Positions 34,988 to 47,307 of a stretch of DNA of 64,000 bases are shown in pieces. The notes beneath the pieces were generated by a model that searched no databases, had not been told where the DNA came from, and saw only the letters and a list, made by a program, of their open reading frames with translations. The translations under genes were made by a program, and so were the position numbers. How positions within the stretch are numbered: position 1 is the stretch's first letter; each line of letters starts with the position of its first letter. The DNA is from Saururus chinensis (taxonomy: Eukaryota; Streptophyta; Magnoliopsida; Piperales; Saururaceae): contig CP141140.1 in assembly GCA_035235625.1 (NCBI GenBank), positions 63,046,581 through 63,110,580 on the forward strand, written 5' to 3'.

Positions 34988-37900
34988 TCAACTCTGGTAG
35001 TAATAAGAAGGAGAATGACTGGTTGGAGGGAAATGGCGATGGATGGTTGGGCGAAGCAGGGGAGGAGAGAGGGCAGCTGATGAAGAAGGAGAGGTGGCGG
35101 AGAATCCTGATGATGCTGCAGAAGAGAATAATGGCACATGAGCAACCGTGCTGGCTGCAGAACCTTGAAGCTGCCATGCCCAGTTGGAAAGCGATGGTGG
35201 CCCAGCTTCAACTCTATTCTCTTTAGTTCTTTCCTGCAATATCAATTTTTGGGCCGAATTAATTCGATAAATATGGGAACTCTGACATATACTCCTTTCG
35301 ACCCATATTAATTGTCCACATTTGAAAAAATATATGATATTTAGATAAACTAATTTATTAACCTTTTTACTCCATCTACTAACTTTTTTCCTTCACCCAC
35401 TAATTACTATAAGAAGGATAACAAAGAATAAAACTATTAATATGGAACATTGTTTTTTTGGAAATGATACTATTAATATGGGACGGAGGGAGCATTAAGT
35501 ACCATAAATTTAAATTAGGGAGAAAGAAACGAAGACAAGTTGATCTGAATGTGCTACCAGAATTTATTGCTCTTTGCAACTACAAAAGGTTTCATAAATG
35601 GATATAGTTGATATGAGCCATCGGATCAAGATTCGACAATGACCCATGTAATAAATATGCCTCCCTCCTGAATTACGGGCGTGCACGGTCTTAGGGTGTA
35701 TTCCGTGCGCATATTAGGGCTCTTCATAAATATCACTCGATTGAAAGTAGGAATCTACATAAATATGCCATTGTCATCGAACAACTACACATAGAGAATT
35801 GGCAACAGTTATTCAGCTTTACGTGAGAATTGATTCAATTCTAATTAAGAAGTTTTATCAATTTGCCTGGGTCTAGGCTCTAATTATTGCAAAGCAAGAT
35901 TACCAGGGCAAAGCACCCACAGCTTAAATTTACTAATAGAAAAATATGTCAAGAAGGCAACCTTCTAAAATATTACCTCAAAGCTGGGAAAGAGCCCGGG
36001 ATAACCCGTCCAAACTGGCCGTTGCGGTCCCAGCGGCAAGCAGTGGGGCTGACCAGGTATGGGAGTAGCATGCTCTACCTACACACAGGATTGATGTAAC
36101 TGTCAGAACAAGTTTCATGTATTTTTGGAAAAGTAAAATTCTATTAAGCACGAAGGAGGAAGAACAAGAGTCCGCGAGAAGTATTAAAAATCATAGATTT
36201 CATCTTTTGGACAGAAAAGGAAATTCATCTAAATTTTCCTAGCTTGAAAACTCAAGATGAAGTAAGAACAAGTTTCATATTGGTAGATGTCTGGATGATA
36301 TTATGATATTCTCATCTTAAATTGCTCTAGGGCATAGGAGCAAATGCGGTTTTTTCTTTTTTTTTTTGGTTAGCTAGACCATTAGTGGGGCACATTGCAA
36401 AGTGCAATGGTAGTGCAACTTGGGGTTGTGTTCACATGAAGTTTAATGGAGTTTGCTTTTGAAGCTAGTCAAGATTTGCAAGCTAGTGGTTAATTCAGTG
36501 TCGAAACACTCAAGGTGGTCAAAATTCGATTGAGCTGGCCAAAATGCTTCGAGCCTGATTTAAGCCCTACAAAACTCCGCAGCCTGCTGGCTTGATTTCA
36601 TCTAAATCTTAAAGAAAAGTTGTACCAAGCTAATTGTTGTTTCTTTCAAGTGTTATCAGGTGACATGAAGTGCCTTCCTGGTTCGAGAAAACTGCCATGG
36701 TTAAAGTAGCATCTACAGCAGAGTTCATATTCAGAAGTTCTAAAGTTCATCAACCTTTCAACTCAACAATGCAAATCAAATTTGATTTTAGAGTGCAACG
36801 TATGGAGAGCGTTCATAAATAAAGAAGTATAAGCATAAAGTACTTAGAAAATATGAAAATGGGCAATCGTTACTTCTTTATTTCTTTGGAGAAAACGATT
36901 ACCTTAGCATTCATAACATCTGAAGAGACAAAAGGATGACCATGGAAATGAAAGCTGGGAGTGGCATGAGCTGTACTAGTAGGACCATGAGCAGAGGAAG
37001 GAAGAGATATGCCTAAATTCAAGTCAAGATCATGGGCACCGCCTGTATAAAAAAGCAATGAGAATCATGGATCAAGAAGACTCCAAACATGCAGAGTACC
37101 AAGAATCAGGATACAAGTGTAATGACATATTCACGTGAGGCAGTACCCATATTATATGCATCAAAGTTAATCTCTCCTCCATACGTACTGGGTTCAAAAT
37201 TAGTAACTGCTTCCCTTCCATTAAATTTGATAGCTGCCTTGTCATAAGCCCTGATTCCAAAACACCAAAAGGGAGGATTTCGTTGGATTGAAGCTTACTG
37301 TGGTTTGAAATGTGCCACACATGTATGTATATTTATTTCTCAGGACATTGAAATGAAAATCACAATCGGAAGGACCTTGCTGCTTCTACTTCACTGTCGA
37401 ATAGCCCAAGATATATGTACCTGCACCCAAGGTATTTTCAGAACATCTAAGGTCGATATAGAATTGTCTATTACTGTGGGAGCAATCCAAATTCCCCTAA
37501 AGTTTTGTCTCTCATGACTGACTAGTTTTGCCTTAAAGATAAAAGAAAAAAAAATTAACAGAATCCAAAGAGCCCTGACAGTTTTCCATGACGATAGTAC
37601 ACTATAATACATGTTGCATTTGATTTTTCAGCAAGACCTAAACAGACCGCAGATTGGAAGAGACAGTTATCTTACTTCTTGCCAAGAAACTGGCCCATGC
37701 GAGCTTCCCATCGCCCACATTTGTGCAGAGTTACACCCCTATACTTCGAGCTCCCCCTCGAAAACCCAGTGCTCTGCCGACGGAGAATGTGCACAAATTC
37801 TTCCTTGGTCAGGTTCCTCATCTGAAATTGATTGAGCAGGGATTTAGGAATAAGTCATTTTATAGACACACAACACCAATTCAACTTAAACAAACAAGTA

Positions 37901-38940
37901 CTGCGCTCAGTACCTGTTTAAGATCTTCCTCATAATCGCTAAGGTTGAAATTGATGTCTGCATCTACACCCCTAAACTTGATTGCCGCTCGATCATAAGC
38001 CCTAAATTGCAAGACCCAATTCCCATGTCCCTCAAAATCTAAAAGAAATGAACTTAACGCATATTAAATACAGGGGAATCAGTTAATTTTTGTTAAATTT
38101 AGCTTATACCTAGCAGCAGCATGAGCAGTATCAAATCCACCTACAAAAGGGAAAACATCCATTGTTCCAGACTCATTACAATCTCAGTTACCAAAACAGA
38201 AAGATAAATCCCAGCATCAAAACTATTCAAACATACCCAAATAGACTTGCTTTCCACAGTCCCTGCACAAGGGTAAATTCAGAAGCAAAGACGATAGAAT
38301 GTTCAATGAAAGCTCCTTTGAACAAAATCCAATAAACAAATGTAATTACTAACCAGATGTGTGACTCCCATCTCCCGGTCCTCCTGTAGAAGGTAACCCC
38401 TCTGTACTGGGAGCTCCTCGACCGGGGCCCGCGGCGGCTCTTCTTCACCTGCTGCTGCTGCAACTCCTTAGCCTCTGCCCCCGCCACCGGAGGCCCACGG
38501 CGGAGGCCCATGTTGCAGAAGCTTAGATCCACCCATTGCGGCCGTCCGGCCGAGGATGAGGAGGCTGAACAGGAATCGCCCAAACCTCCCGCCGCCCACA
38601 CGGGGAACAGCTCTTTTGTGACTGCCAACCCAGAATCTGGCCGAACCTGCCCTTCATCCTCGCCAACTTCCTCTTCGTCCTCTGCCCCTTCTCCCCTTCC
38701 TTTGTGCAGAATGCCAAACTCAAATTCAAAAAGATCGGTGCGACCAGCCACCAGGGTGGAGCTGGAATCCTCATTGCTGGACGCCCCCTCGACGTTCACC
38801 ACCGACGAGTCCGACGTCGCCGCCGAATCAACCACATCCGGAGCGTCCGGCAAATTCTCCTCAGCCTCTGCTGTAGCTCCTCCTTCTCGTACTACTACTT
38901 CTTCATCAAGGAGGAGTGAAGAAACATTGAGATCCAACAT
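34988..38940 (-). CDS. AP2: APETALA2-type (euAP2) transcription factor, miR172-regulated, 10 coding exons
   Basis: Coding exons on the minus strand: 38940-38354, 38262-38237, 38140-38110, 38001-37914, 37821-37676, 37420-37376, 37250-37147, 37042-36903, 36078-35977 and 35233-34988. They total 1515 nt and encode 504 residues, and all junctions are GT-AG in matching phase. The protein starts MLDLNV (EAR-like), has an acidic Ser-rich linker, a basic [12 protein letters not shown] signal (166-177), AP2 repeat 1 (from 179, [18 protein letters not shown]), repeat 2 (from 271, [17 protein letters not shown]), a [12 protein letters not shown]-like motif (347-355) and a tail encoding AASSGF at the miR172 site. 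The 26-nt and 31-nt mini-exons are typical of the family. Such proteins bind DNA in the nucleus and repress flowering or set floral organ identity. Another in-frame Met lies at 39027; 38940 is chosen because it gives the conserved family start. The last intron holds a Stowaway MITE. AP2 versus TOE orthology is not resolved. Confidence 0.95.
35101..35121 (-). promoter_or_regulatory. miR172 target site in the last AP2 exon
   Basis: The 21 bases on the minus strand equal the canonical miR172-binding sequence of plant AP2 genes: CTGCAGCATCATCAG followed by GATTCT. They lie in the usual place, 3' of repeat 2, in the frame that encodes A-A-S-S-G-F. The plus strand correspondingly resembles miR172 itself, differing at one wobble position and the last base. 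Cleavage and translational repression by miR172 is established for this family. Confidence 0.95.
35292..35492. mobile_element. Stowaway-type MITE in the last AP2 intron
   Basis: Ends CTCCTTTCGACCCATATTAA and TTAATATGGGACGGAGGGAG are inverted repeats of the common plant Stowaway terminus. A TA precedes the left end; the right TA is degraded. It lies wholly within the 743-bp intron at 35234-35976. Confidence 0.8.
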
Positions 38941-39027
38941 ACTGGATAAAAAATTGGGGGTGGGAGGATTCTGTAGGGAATCTATTTGCGGAAGAAAAGC
39001 CAGAGGAGGTAGAGGTACTGACAACAC

Positions 39028-39640
39028 AAGGCCGACGTGCTCCTACTCAGCATTTCGATTCCAAACTTCCCACCCAAGCATTTACCCACCCAGGGATCAC
39101 CCTTTTAGCTGGTCTGCTCTAGAAATTCAAATGATCAGTATGAAAACTTGGCCGAAAACCAAGTTGCAAAAGCAACCACTCTTTCACTTGGTTGAAAGCT
39201 AGCTGGAAACCCAAGTTAAAAGCGCAAAGACATCTCCTTCCAGAGCAAAGATCGTAGTTTTCAGCTGCAAGATTCAAACCCAATGGAGAAGGAGCACATT
39301 AGAATAAGAAGACGAAAGAAGAAAAGAAAAAGGGAGGAGAGAGTGATGGCTTGACGGTTTAAATGGGAAGAGACTGAGTGTAAGAAAAAGGCAAGTCTAC
39401 ACGTTCAAGTTTATTCGGATTCGTGGGATCTAGGGAGCCAACCGCCGGAGCCCATGAAAGGAGCACGGGGCACTCTGCTGCAGCTAGAGAGGAAAAGGAG
39501 GCGGATGAGGAGGAGGAGGAGGAGGAGGGAGAGGAAGAGGAAGAGGAAGAAGAAGAATAAAAAGGAAGGGAGAGGGGGGGGAGTCGATGGGACGTGTGAA
39601 GGAACATGTAGGCTGCACCAATCAGTGATATTTTAAGCGC
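39028..39640 (-). promoter_or_regulatory. 5' UTR / proximal promoter of AP2
   Basis: Upstream of the AP2 start codon on the minus strand. It includes a long AGG/GAAGA-rich tract (about 39485-39580; pyrimidine-rich on the gene strand), common in plant 5' leaders. The exact transcription start cannot be read. An open frame of Ser repeats across the tract is not a gene. Confidence 0.5.
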
Positions 39641-39926
39641 AATTTTACTTGATTTAGTAAAATGGTACGTATCGCTGTGTTGTTTTTGTTATTTAAAAAT
39701 GTCTACTTAAGGGAATTTTTTTTAAAAAAAAGAGGATTCGCCGGTTTATCCAGTTAATCAGGTACTCAGCTACCATTGGCTATTGTCCCACAGGTGTAGG
39801 AGCTTTGCCTGTCTACAACTTACGTCTGCAAACGGGCACTGACCGGATCCAGTCGTCTTCCTCCTCCGTGCTCGTGCTCGTCACTTTTTTGGACGAAGAA
39901 AACAGACGAGTGATCAGAAAAAATTA
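39641..39926. other. Intergenic DNA upstream of AP2
   Basis: No coding match. It lies between the AP2 promoter tract and a Stowaway element. Confidence 0.4.
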
Positions 39927-40051
39927 CTCGCTCTGTCTCGTATTAATATTTTTATTAAAATATATTATTTTTTTATTTGATATTAATAATTATACTTAAA
40001 AAATTAATTATTTTTATTAATAATATATTTTCACTTACGAGACAGAGGGAG
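39927..40051. mobile_element. Stowaway MITE (125 bp)
   Basis: Termini CTCGCTCTGTCTCGTATTAA and the complementary TACGAGACAGAGGGAG, flanked by TA on both sides (39925-39926 and 40052-40053). It is AT-rich and foldback-forming. Confidence 0.85.
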
Positions 40052-41325
40052 TAATTTTTTAAAAAAGTGTATAATAAATTTATGATACACTTTTTTTAAA
40101 TTAAATAAAATTAAGTTATTAATATAAAATAAAATTTTTTATTAAATAAAATTATTAATTTAAAACGAAAAAGTACTTTTTATTAAATAATGATACCCAT
40201 AATAAAATTATGAGATACTTCTTAAAGTACTTAACTGTATAAGGTGAGATGAATGGAGCTATCGATATGGGACAGAGAGATTATTTTTTATCCAATTTAA
40301 TTATATTTATAAATTATGCTGATATCTAGAGTACCCTTAATCCTCGGCCCTGTGTGAACCAATGGGTGTGCGACTCCCTCTCTTAAGGAAATCAAATCAA
40401 CTAATGAAGATTCACCGATAGTTGATCTTCTGACGGTAATGGAGCACAGGAAAATACATAGTCCATACACAAGCTCTTACTTAGGTGTGGTTGTTGCACT
40501 TCCATGTCATGTGCACTATTGATCATGGGTGGTCACCAGTTTACCAACAACATTCATAATGTATAGCCCACTTAAATATTTTTAAACATCCAGTTCTTCC
40601 CCCCTTTAAGTATGAGCGAGAGCTTACACTAACCTTTTCATTATTCTTACCAGCTTTACTTTTTGTTTATATGAGCCTTGGCTCAAGCTATTTATTTTTT
40701 ATTTATATGAGCCTCAACTCAACATGTCAGCCTAAGAGCGCAGACATTACGTGCCTTCGTATCAAGATCTTATAGCGCAAAGGGTAAAAATTAATGTGCT
40801 CCCTAAGTTATATACGTCATTAGATCAAAATTTGAGGTTGGCTAAAGCAATCACACATTAGTTACGACTTATATAAACAAGTCTCATATTATATTATTGA
40901 GATGAGAATGTATACACTTTTATTGTGAGAGTCATTTACTTTTTATTAATCTGTTTTAGAGGAATCCAATTTTTAGTAATTTAAGTTGTTTAAATCCAAC
41001 TATTGAAATAACACTAAATGTCCAATAGGTAGATTGTTTGTTGGTGGTTACTACCGGGCATCGATGTTAGGTATCGTTTTTTAGTTATAAATAAAATATG
41101 TTAAATATATAAATAATATTCTATGCATATTGTATTAATAAATTTATTTTTAAAAATAATTAAGAAAGCCGACACATTTACCATTTTCAGGCCACGTTTA
41201 GCTACCCTTTTAATTTTAACAAGAGATAATTTTAGGTTATATCACTTTATAAAATATCACATCACTTTCGAATAACCTTTAAAACTTAACCCTCCTTTTA
41301 ATAAGAGTCCTTATAGAAAGGAAAA
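40052..41325. other. Intergenic, AT-rich, MITE debris
   Basis: A further Stowaway-like decayed end occurs near 40260-40290 (GGGACAGAGAG). Two short ATATGAGCC(T)-GGCTCAA words at 40665-40725 resemble termini of the foldback family at 47882. No gene. Confidence 0.45.
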
Positions 41326-41494
41326 AGTATATATATGAACCCGGGCTTATGCACGCCAGGCTCTATAGGCCGTTGGATATATAATATTCACATATTTAAA
41401 TGCACATGAGTATTATAAGTCTTCGAATGTAAATCTAATGGCCCATAGATCCCAGGCTCATGTAAGTGTGCGTGAGCCCGGGCTCATATAAACA
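41326..41494. mobile_element. Foldback MITE with palindromic terminus, copy 1
   Basis: Left end TATATATGAACCCGGGCTTAT and right end GAGCCCGGGCTCATATAAAC are inverted and each is itself a near-palindrome around CCCGGG. Similar words (GTCCTTATAGAAAG and ACCCTTATAGAAAAG) lie just outside both ends and may be part of the element or a target duplication. Confidence 0.6.
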
Positions 41495-42080
41495 GGACCC
41501 TTATAGAAAAGGCATTTAAGCTATTTTTCTAAACTCATCAATAACTTTTGTGTCATGTACTAATTATATAATAATTACTATAAAAAATAAGATAAAATTT
41601 ATTAATATAAGATACCTTTTTAACCCGTGTTAACCGGAGTTAACCCATCCTCCTTTTCCTCCCCCTCTCCTCCCTTCCTCCCATCTACAGGTCCATCTTT
41701 CCTCCCTACCTCTGCCTTTCCTCCCCATGGTCACCTCTATCCACCCCTACATTTCTTCCCCAATTTATCTCCATTTGTCCCTACCTTTCTTCTCCAGTTA
41801 GCCTCCGCTCGCCCTGCCTTTATTCCCATCCTTGCCTCCAGCCACTACCCATCCCTCAATGATGGAGGCCAAAGTTGAGATTTTTTCTTCTCCAAGAGGT
41901 GTTCTAATGACAAAGATGGGAGGCGGAGGTAGTATAGGCGGGGTCCCTTTGAGGGTCGGATCTTTGTTAGCATCATTGGCTTCTTCTGAAGGCAAAGAGA
42001 TTAGGAAAAAAATAGCAGTGAAAAGAGGAAGAAGACCAAAGAGGGTGGCCAACCTTGCCCTTAACTATGTGTTGCTCCCT
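41495..42080. other. Intergenic; pyrimidine-rich then purine-rich stretch
   Basis: The part at 41645-41800 is CT-rich and keeps short frames open on both strands (41627-42098). Their products are low-complexity with no domain. Confidence 0.45.
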
Positions 42081-42797
42081 TGTTATGACCCGCCCTAGGG
42101 TCGGGTCTACCATTAGTATAATTAGGATTTATTTATTAGTGATTATATTTTCAAGTAATTAGGATTTCATTCTAGTTAGAAGTCTATTTCAATTAAGAAT
42201 TTCATTAGCATTAGGATTAGGCTTATTAATTGCCTATAAATATATAAGTATGTAGAGGTTGTCTGTTTTGAGAAATTACATAAATCAAATGCAAATTAGT
42301 TATTTTATTTTATTATTCAGTTATTTCTCTTATACTTTTTGTTTAATTTAGCTTATGTGGACATCGGTCTACACCATTGTGGTAGGCCCCTATGTAGTCC
42401 ATTGTGTGTCTTCATTCCTCAATCACAAAAGTTGAAGACTACCTCGAAGATGAGATGGAAAGGAAGCGAGGTGGAATGTTATGACCCGCCCTAGGGGTCG
42501 GGTCTACCTTTAGTATAATTAGGATTTTATTTATTAGTAATTATATTTTCAAGTAATTATGATTTTATTGGTCTTAGGTTTATGTTAGAGGCTCATTCTA
42601 GTTATTAAGTCTATTTCAATTAAGAATTTCATTAGCATTAGAATTAGGCTTATTAATTGTCTATAAATATATAGAGGCTATGCCTATTTTGAGGAATTAC
42701 ATAAATCAAATATAAGTTAGTTATTTTATTTTATTATTTAGTTATTTCTCTTATATTTTTCGTTTAATTTAGCTTTTGTAGACATCGGTCTATACCA
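42081..42797 (+). mobile_element. TRIM-like miniature LTR element
   Basis: Two direct terminal repeats, 42081-42376 (296 bp) and 42477-42797 (321 bp), begin TGTTATGACCCGCCCTAGG and end ACATCGGTCTA(C/T)ACCA. They flank only 100 bp. A purine-rich AAGGAAGCGAGGTGGAA precedes the right repeat, as expected of a polypurine tract. The left repeat lacks about 24 bases present in the right one. Flanking 5-mers TCCCT and TGCCT are a possible duplication. The base run after the left LTR (TTGTGGTAGGCC) is a weak primer-binding site. Confidence 0.8.
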
Positions 42798-43288
42798 TGC
42801 CTCTTTTTGTCGTGAACCACCTCCAACATCGTATCACATCTAGTAAGGAGAAGTGCATCCTCAGCCCCGATTTGGCAGTTCCCAACTTTCCCTTTCTCTC
42901 CCAGACGATCCTACTTTGATTTCAATCCCAAGTTCTCGGCTTCTCCCTCTTTCTCCTTTCCTCATGTCCATCACTTCTCCTCCCCGACCTTGGCCCCTCC
43001 CTTAATCCTCCCTTCTTCTCCCCAGCCCCAATCCCTCTTCCACTTATTTTTTTTTCAGAACCCGGATTAGACCGGTTATCTAGGTCGCTGGTTTAACTGA
43101 CCGGGTGAGGTTCACCTGCACTTGGCAGCTTGGACAACTCGGCCCAAATTGTTGACTGGGTCCAATTAAACACAATAAAACTGGCTTAGCCGGTTTGGGT
43201 TTCAAAACACTGCTCACAAATAAAAAACCTAAGCATGTGGGGTGGTCGAGAAAGCAGAAATCAACAAGGGGCTCTTAACAAACTTTTA
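42798..43288. other. Intergenic, CT-rich
   Basis: CT-rich from 42930 to 43050, then GC-richer DNA. No gene. Confidence 0.4.
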
Positions 43289-43440
43289 TCTTCCACTTTT
43301 TTATCATATTATTTTAATAAATTTTTTATTTTATTATTGGTTTGGCAAGTTTGGTAAACTAGGTTCTCTTCTATTTTTTCATCATATTATTTTAATAAAT
43401 TTTTATTTTATTATTAGTTAAACTTGGTAAACTAGGTTCA
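43289..43440. repeat. Tandem duplication of ~75 bp
   Basis: Two adjacent copies share TATTTTAATAAATTTT, TTATTTTATTATT and CTTGGTAAACTAGGTTC. One copy has a short indel. It is non-coding. Confidence 0.75.
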
Positions 43441-43967
43441 TGAAATCAGTAGAAGTACATGCACACTGCCAGAGACACCAGTTGTCAACCATCCAACCTG
43501 CTTGGTGCTTCCCAAGTAGGAGCCACAATCCCTTTCAGATTTTCTTCTTTTTTATTTTTTGAGGAGTTTCCGGATCTTCTTCTATTATCAGCCTAAAATA
43601 TTATTATTATTATTATTATTAATAAATTTTGGGAAGGATCAGATACTACCCTTACACATGTAGAAAATGTCACACATGTCCCTAGTAGTTGAAGGTCCCT
43701 AGCTTCATATTGGGGAAATATTTTCCTTTCACAATGAGCTGAGTATAAAAAATATATGAGAGTCTTTCATCCATGAGATCAATGTTACACATTATTATAT
43801 ATTAGTGCTAATAATGTTAGCATTAATGTATACTAATGTATGTGATATCAATCTTAAATACCAAATGTTCACATATTTTTTTTTATACTAGGCTTATTAT
43901 CAGTAGAAAATACGAAAAAACTCTAACCCAAATTGGAGTAGCAATATCAAAATTCGAATCAACTGGG

Positions 43968-44000
43968 TAGGCACTCCCACTGGTGTGGTGGGAGTGCCTA
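43968..44000. repeat. Perfect 13-bp inverted repeat (hairpin)
   Basis: TAGGCACTCCCAC (43968-43980), a 7-nt loop, then GTGGGAGTGCCTA (43988-44000). The word recurs once more, partly, at 44037 (TAGGCACTCC) next to the Harbinger insertion. Role unknown. Confidence 0.85.
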
Positions 44001-44051
44001 ATCAACATTAGACACATAGGTAAAACACATTTGGTTAGGCACTCCTATTAA

Positions 44052-44608
44052 GGGGTCGTTTGGGTACTGAATTAATTCAGTAACGATTCGATTCAGTAGC
44101 GATTCAATTCAGTAAATTCATCGCTGATTATGAATTACGTTTGGCTATAGAATTTGTTAAAATAAATTCAGATGTCACGTCAAACCCAGTCTTAAAACTT
44201 TAAACACCTCTAACTCTCTCTTTCGAACTCGGATATGCACGTTCTTGGTACCATTACACTCCTAAATTCAAGCTCTATCAAACAAGATCCCACAAGGGTA
44301 GGTAATCTTGAACTTTTAAAGTGGGCCCTACCTATATGACACATTTTTTGAAGCTCAAATCGATATGAACGATAACCATTGAAAAATAATAGAATCTGTA
44401 ATTTTTTAAAACGGTGATTAGGAAACTGAATCACCTCATGAGGTGATTCAGTGATTCAGTCTTGATTCAGCCGAACGGTTTGAATCTTACTACGATCTTG
44501 AATTTTTAATTCAGCGACTTCAGTACACAAACAAGATTCTAATAATTCAGTGCTGAATTGACACTGAATCGGCTGAATCTTCTCACGATTCAGTACCCAA
44601 ACAGCCCC
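44052..44608. mobile_element. PIF/Harbinger (Tourist-like) MITE, 557 bp
   Basis: Termini GGGGTCGTTTGGGTACTGAA and TTCAGTACCCAAACAGCCCC are inverted repeats with few mismatches. The 3-bp duplication TAA flanks both ends (44049-44051 and 44609-44611), the PIF/Harbinger signature. ATTCAGT words are repeated in both arms. No transposase. Confidence 0.9.
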
Positions 44609-44611
44609 TAA

Positions 44612-47307
44612 ATGTAGTAAGAGTGCCCGCCAATGTTTTAAAAATCGACCTGACCATTGACCCTAAATGGTCACCGAGCTGGGTCAATTGGGTTCAACCA
44701 TGGGTTAACCTAGGTTGACCCAATTTTTTAATATTTTATATTAAAGATAAATTTGTGTAAGATGGTTACACAAAATTCTCATAACTTAGTTGATAGAGTA
44801 CATAAGACTAGTAATTACTTGGTGTTGAAGCATTGCAAAGTGTGTATATATATATAATAAATAAAGTAATTATGTAAATAAACAAAACTACCATAGCTTA
44901 TTGCACTTGCGCGAGTTCAAATCCGGCGCAAACCACGAAACTTCTTTCTTCAAAACCTCACATAGAACGTTAAACGTCAATATGATCTAGTAAGCCAAAT
45001 GAACTAGACCAGTTTATGACCCGGGTCTAATTGAACCCGGTGCAATCAGCTGGGCTGGGCCGAGTTTTAAAACACTAGTGCCCGCGTAGCCACGTAGCCC
45101 CTCTAAGCCCGCAAAATCAAGCATGTGATTCGTGTGGTCTGCCTGCTTCGGCTCCGCCCCAAAGTCCACTTGCCCTTTTTGGCAGGTGAATCATTTCATT
45201 TGACTCAACGTGGTCCCCTTCGCCCCTACTCCTTCATGTCCTCTTTTACTCCTATCAGCGTCGTCCCGGTGAAGTAACACGCAGGTAAAGTTTCACCCGC
45301 GGTTCATCACCAAAAATTAATGGCGTACCTTTTAGCACGCATGGTTAACATAAAATATACGTACAACTATATTAATGGGTGTGTGACGTGTGTCGTGTAC
45401 GGTGGGTGAAACCTCGCCAGCATTAGCATGTGAAGATTCACCAGTTAACAAGTTTTCTACTTTCAAATGGCGTAAAAGGTTTATTTACCCTTGCACGTAA
45501 GAATGTTCACGAGTCCCATGTTTGCACATGAAGCCCACATATCACTATGAACATGCGAGCGCATGTAACATTTTTATTTAAAGTGTGTGTTTTTTTTGTT
45601 TAAAATGACAAGCCTATCTATCACAAAGGTGCAGGCGCCATAGTTGTGGAGAGAGGTTGAAAACATTAAGGCAAAGGCATTTATAAAAAGAACATGTGAC
45701 TTTGAACGCATGACTGGTAAGAACTTGTGCCCTCTCCATCGGAAGAGCGATTTGAACTAAATTATTTTGAAAATTAAATAAGACATACTTAATACGAAAT
45801 ACGAGGAAGAAGTATTTTGAAGGAGTTCTTGTGCTTTCGTAGCAGGGAGGGATTTGGGGTTGCAGCCGTACATAAGTTAGCCATAGCGGGTTACGGCTGT
45901 GGTGCTTTACATGCCTTTCCCCGATGACCAAGGACGAGGAAGAGATAGGCAATGGAGACATCTAAGCGGAATTAAGCTTGCACTTTGCCCTCAATTAATA
46001 TACTACATATTATAAACAAAACTCAACTCATAACCCTGATCAACCCTTGAAAGCCAGATCAGAAGCAATGATCAAAAAGTGACGAAAAGGACCTGAAAGG
46101 AAACCAGACCGGTGGGCAAGAAGCCGGGATGGCCAGGAAAACGACTGCCTTCTCCCTTATTTGGCATGCATTTACCTTAAAAACAATTTTTGATCAGAAT
46201 TTGGTGAACTCAACCTTCCTCAATCAGGCAACCACCGACGAGCACAACGTGGATGTCGTGCAAATGAGAATCACGGCTGCTTCCTGCCCATGAGCCCCAC
46301 CGTAGTGAATATTTTAGTGGTATTATTGCCTCCTGCTTTTGTGTTATCTCCAAAGTCCAAACACTTGTGGACGGTAGCTGCCCGTAACCAGATACGAATA
46401 TGGGGAAAAAAATCCCCAAGGGAACTCACTGACATTATTCTATTGTTCTGTAAACGTCTTTAGATTTCTCGTATTAACTATAAAGTTATATAGCATGCTG
46501 GAACTACACTTTCCTTTTCTTGCAACTGGTAATAGGACAAGGATGTGTGAACTAAGGTCATGGAAAACTGGGACGAGTGAATTATTGCTAGTTATGTCAT
46601 TATCATGAAGTTGGTTTTAATGGAAAGTTGAAGATGAATTACTTCAAAGCAATCCAATTTTGGTACTTACACATGTTGTACTAATGCACAAGTACATATA
46701 TGTCAAGAAGTGCTTTAATTACCTAATGCTATTGCACTTTTAAGTTGCTAAAAAACTACCGGATATATTGAATTGGCATCACTTGCCAAAGTGTTTCTTG
46801 CCGACCTAAGTGATGAAAAATATGTCTAATGCGTATTTTATGCATAATTTGTATTTTTCTCATCCTACTGTAAAAAGTGTTATATTATTCGCGGTTTTTT
46901 TAACGCATAATAAACATTTTATATGTATACTTACTATTTAATACACGTATTTTGTGTTTAAAGTGCAGATTATACCCATATTTTGAAATAGCCCTTTGAT
47001 AATTTTTTTCTTTCAACTTTATAATCTTTTGGCTCTGATTGCTTAACGAGCTCTCTAATGATATTTTTCAGGCATTAACCTACTCTAAGTTTATGACAAT
47101 GGAGAGAAAGAAGTCCTCTTATTTTTAGTATTTTGGGGCTACATTGTGATTATATTTTTAAATTTTAGTATTTCTTTGTATTTTTATGTTTTTTCTATAT
47201 ATTTTTTTGGGTCATTTTTTATATGTATCCTCTAATCGTATTATAGTCATACCCATACTTTGTCACTTAATTACTGACATGGTAGAGTTTTTTTTCTTAC
47301 TTATATA
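44612..47307. other. Intergenic; no gene supported
   Basis: Short minus-strand frames at 45614-45961 and 46210-46419 match no family. A degraded TTCAAATCC-like T-arm word at 44915 is not part of a foldable tRNA. The remainder is AT-rich. Confidence 0.5.

Noticed and set aside
38510..39202. 230-residue plus-strand frame opposite AP2 exon 1
   Set aside because: It is the antisense shadow of the AP2 first exon; Ser/Pro-rich with no domain.
44890..44945. Possible tRNA (TTCAAATCC-like T arm)
   Set aside because: No matching acceptor, D or anticodon arm can be drawn around it.
45614..45961. 115-residue minus-strand frame
   Set aside because: No recognisable domain; it lies in intergenic DNA without splice or promoter context.
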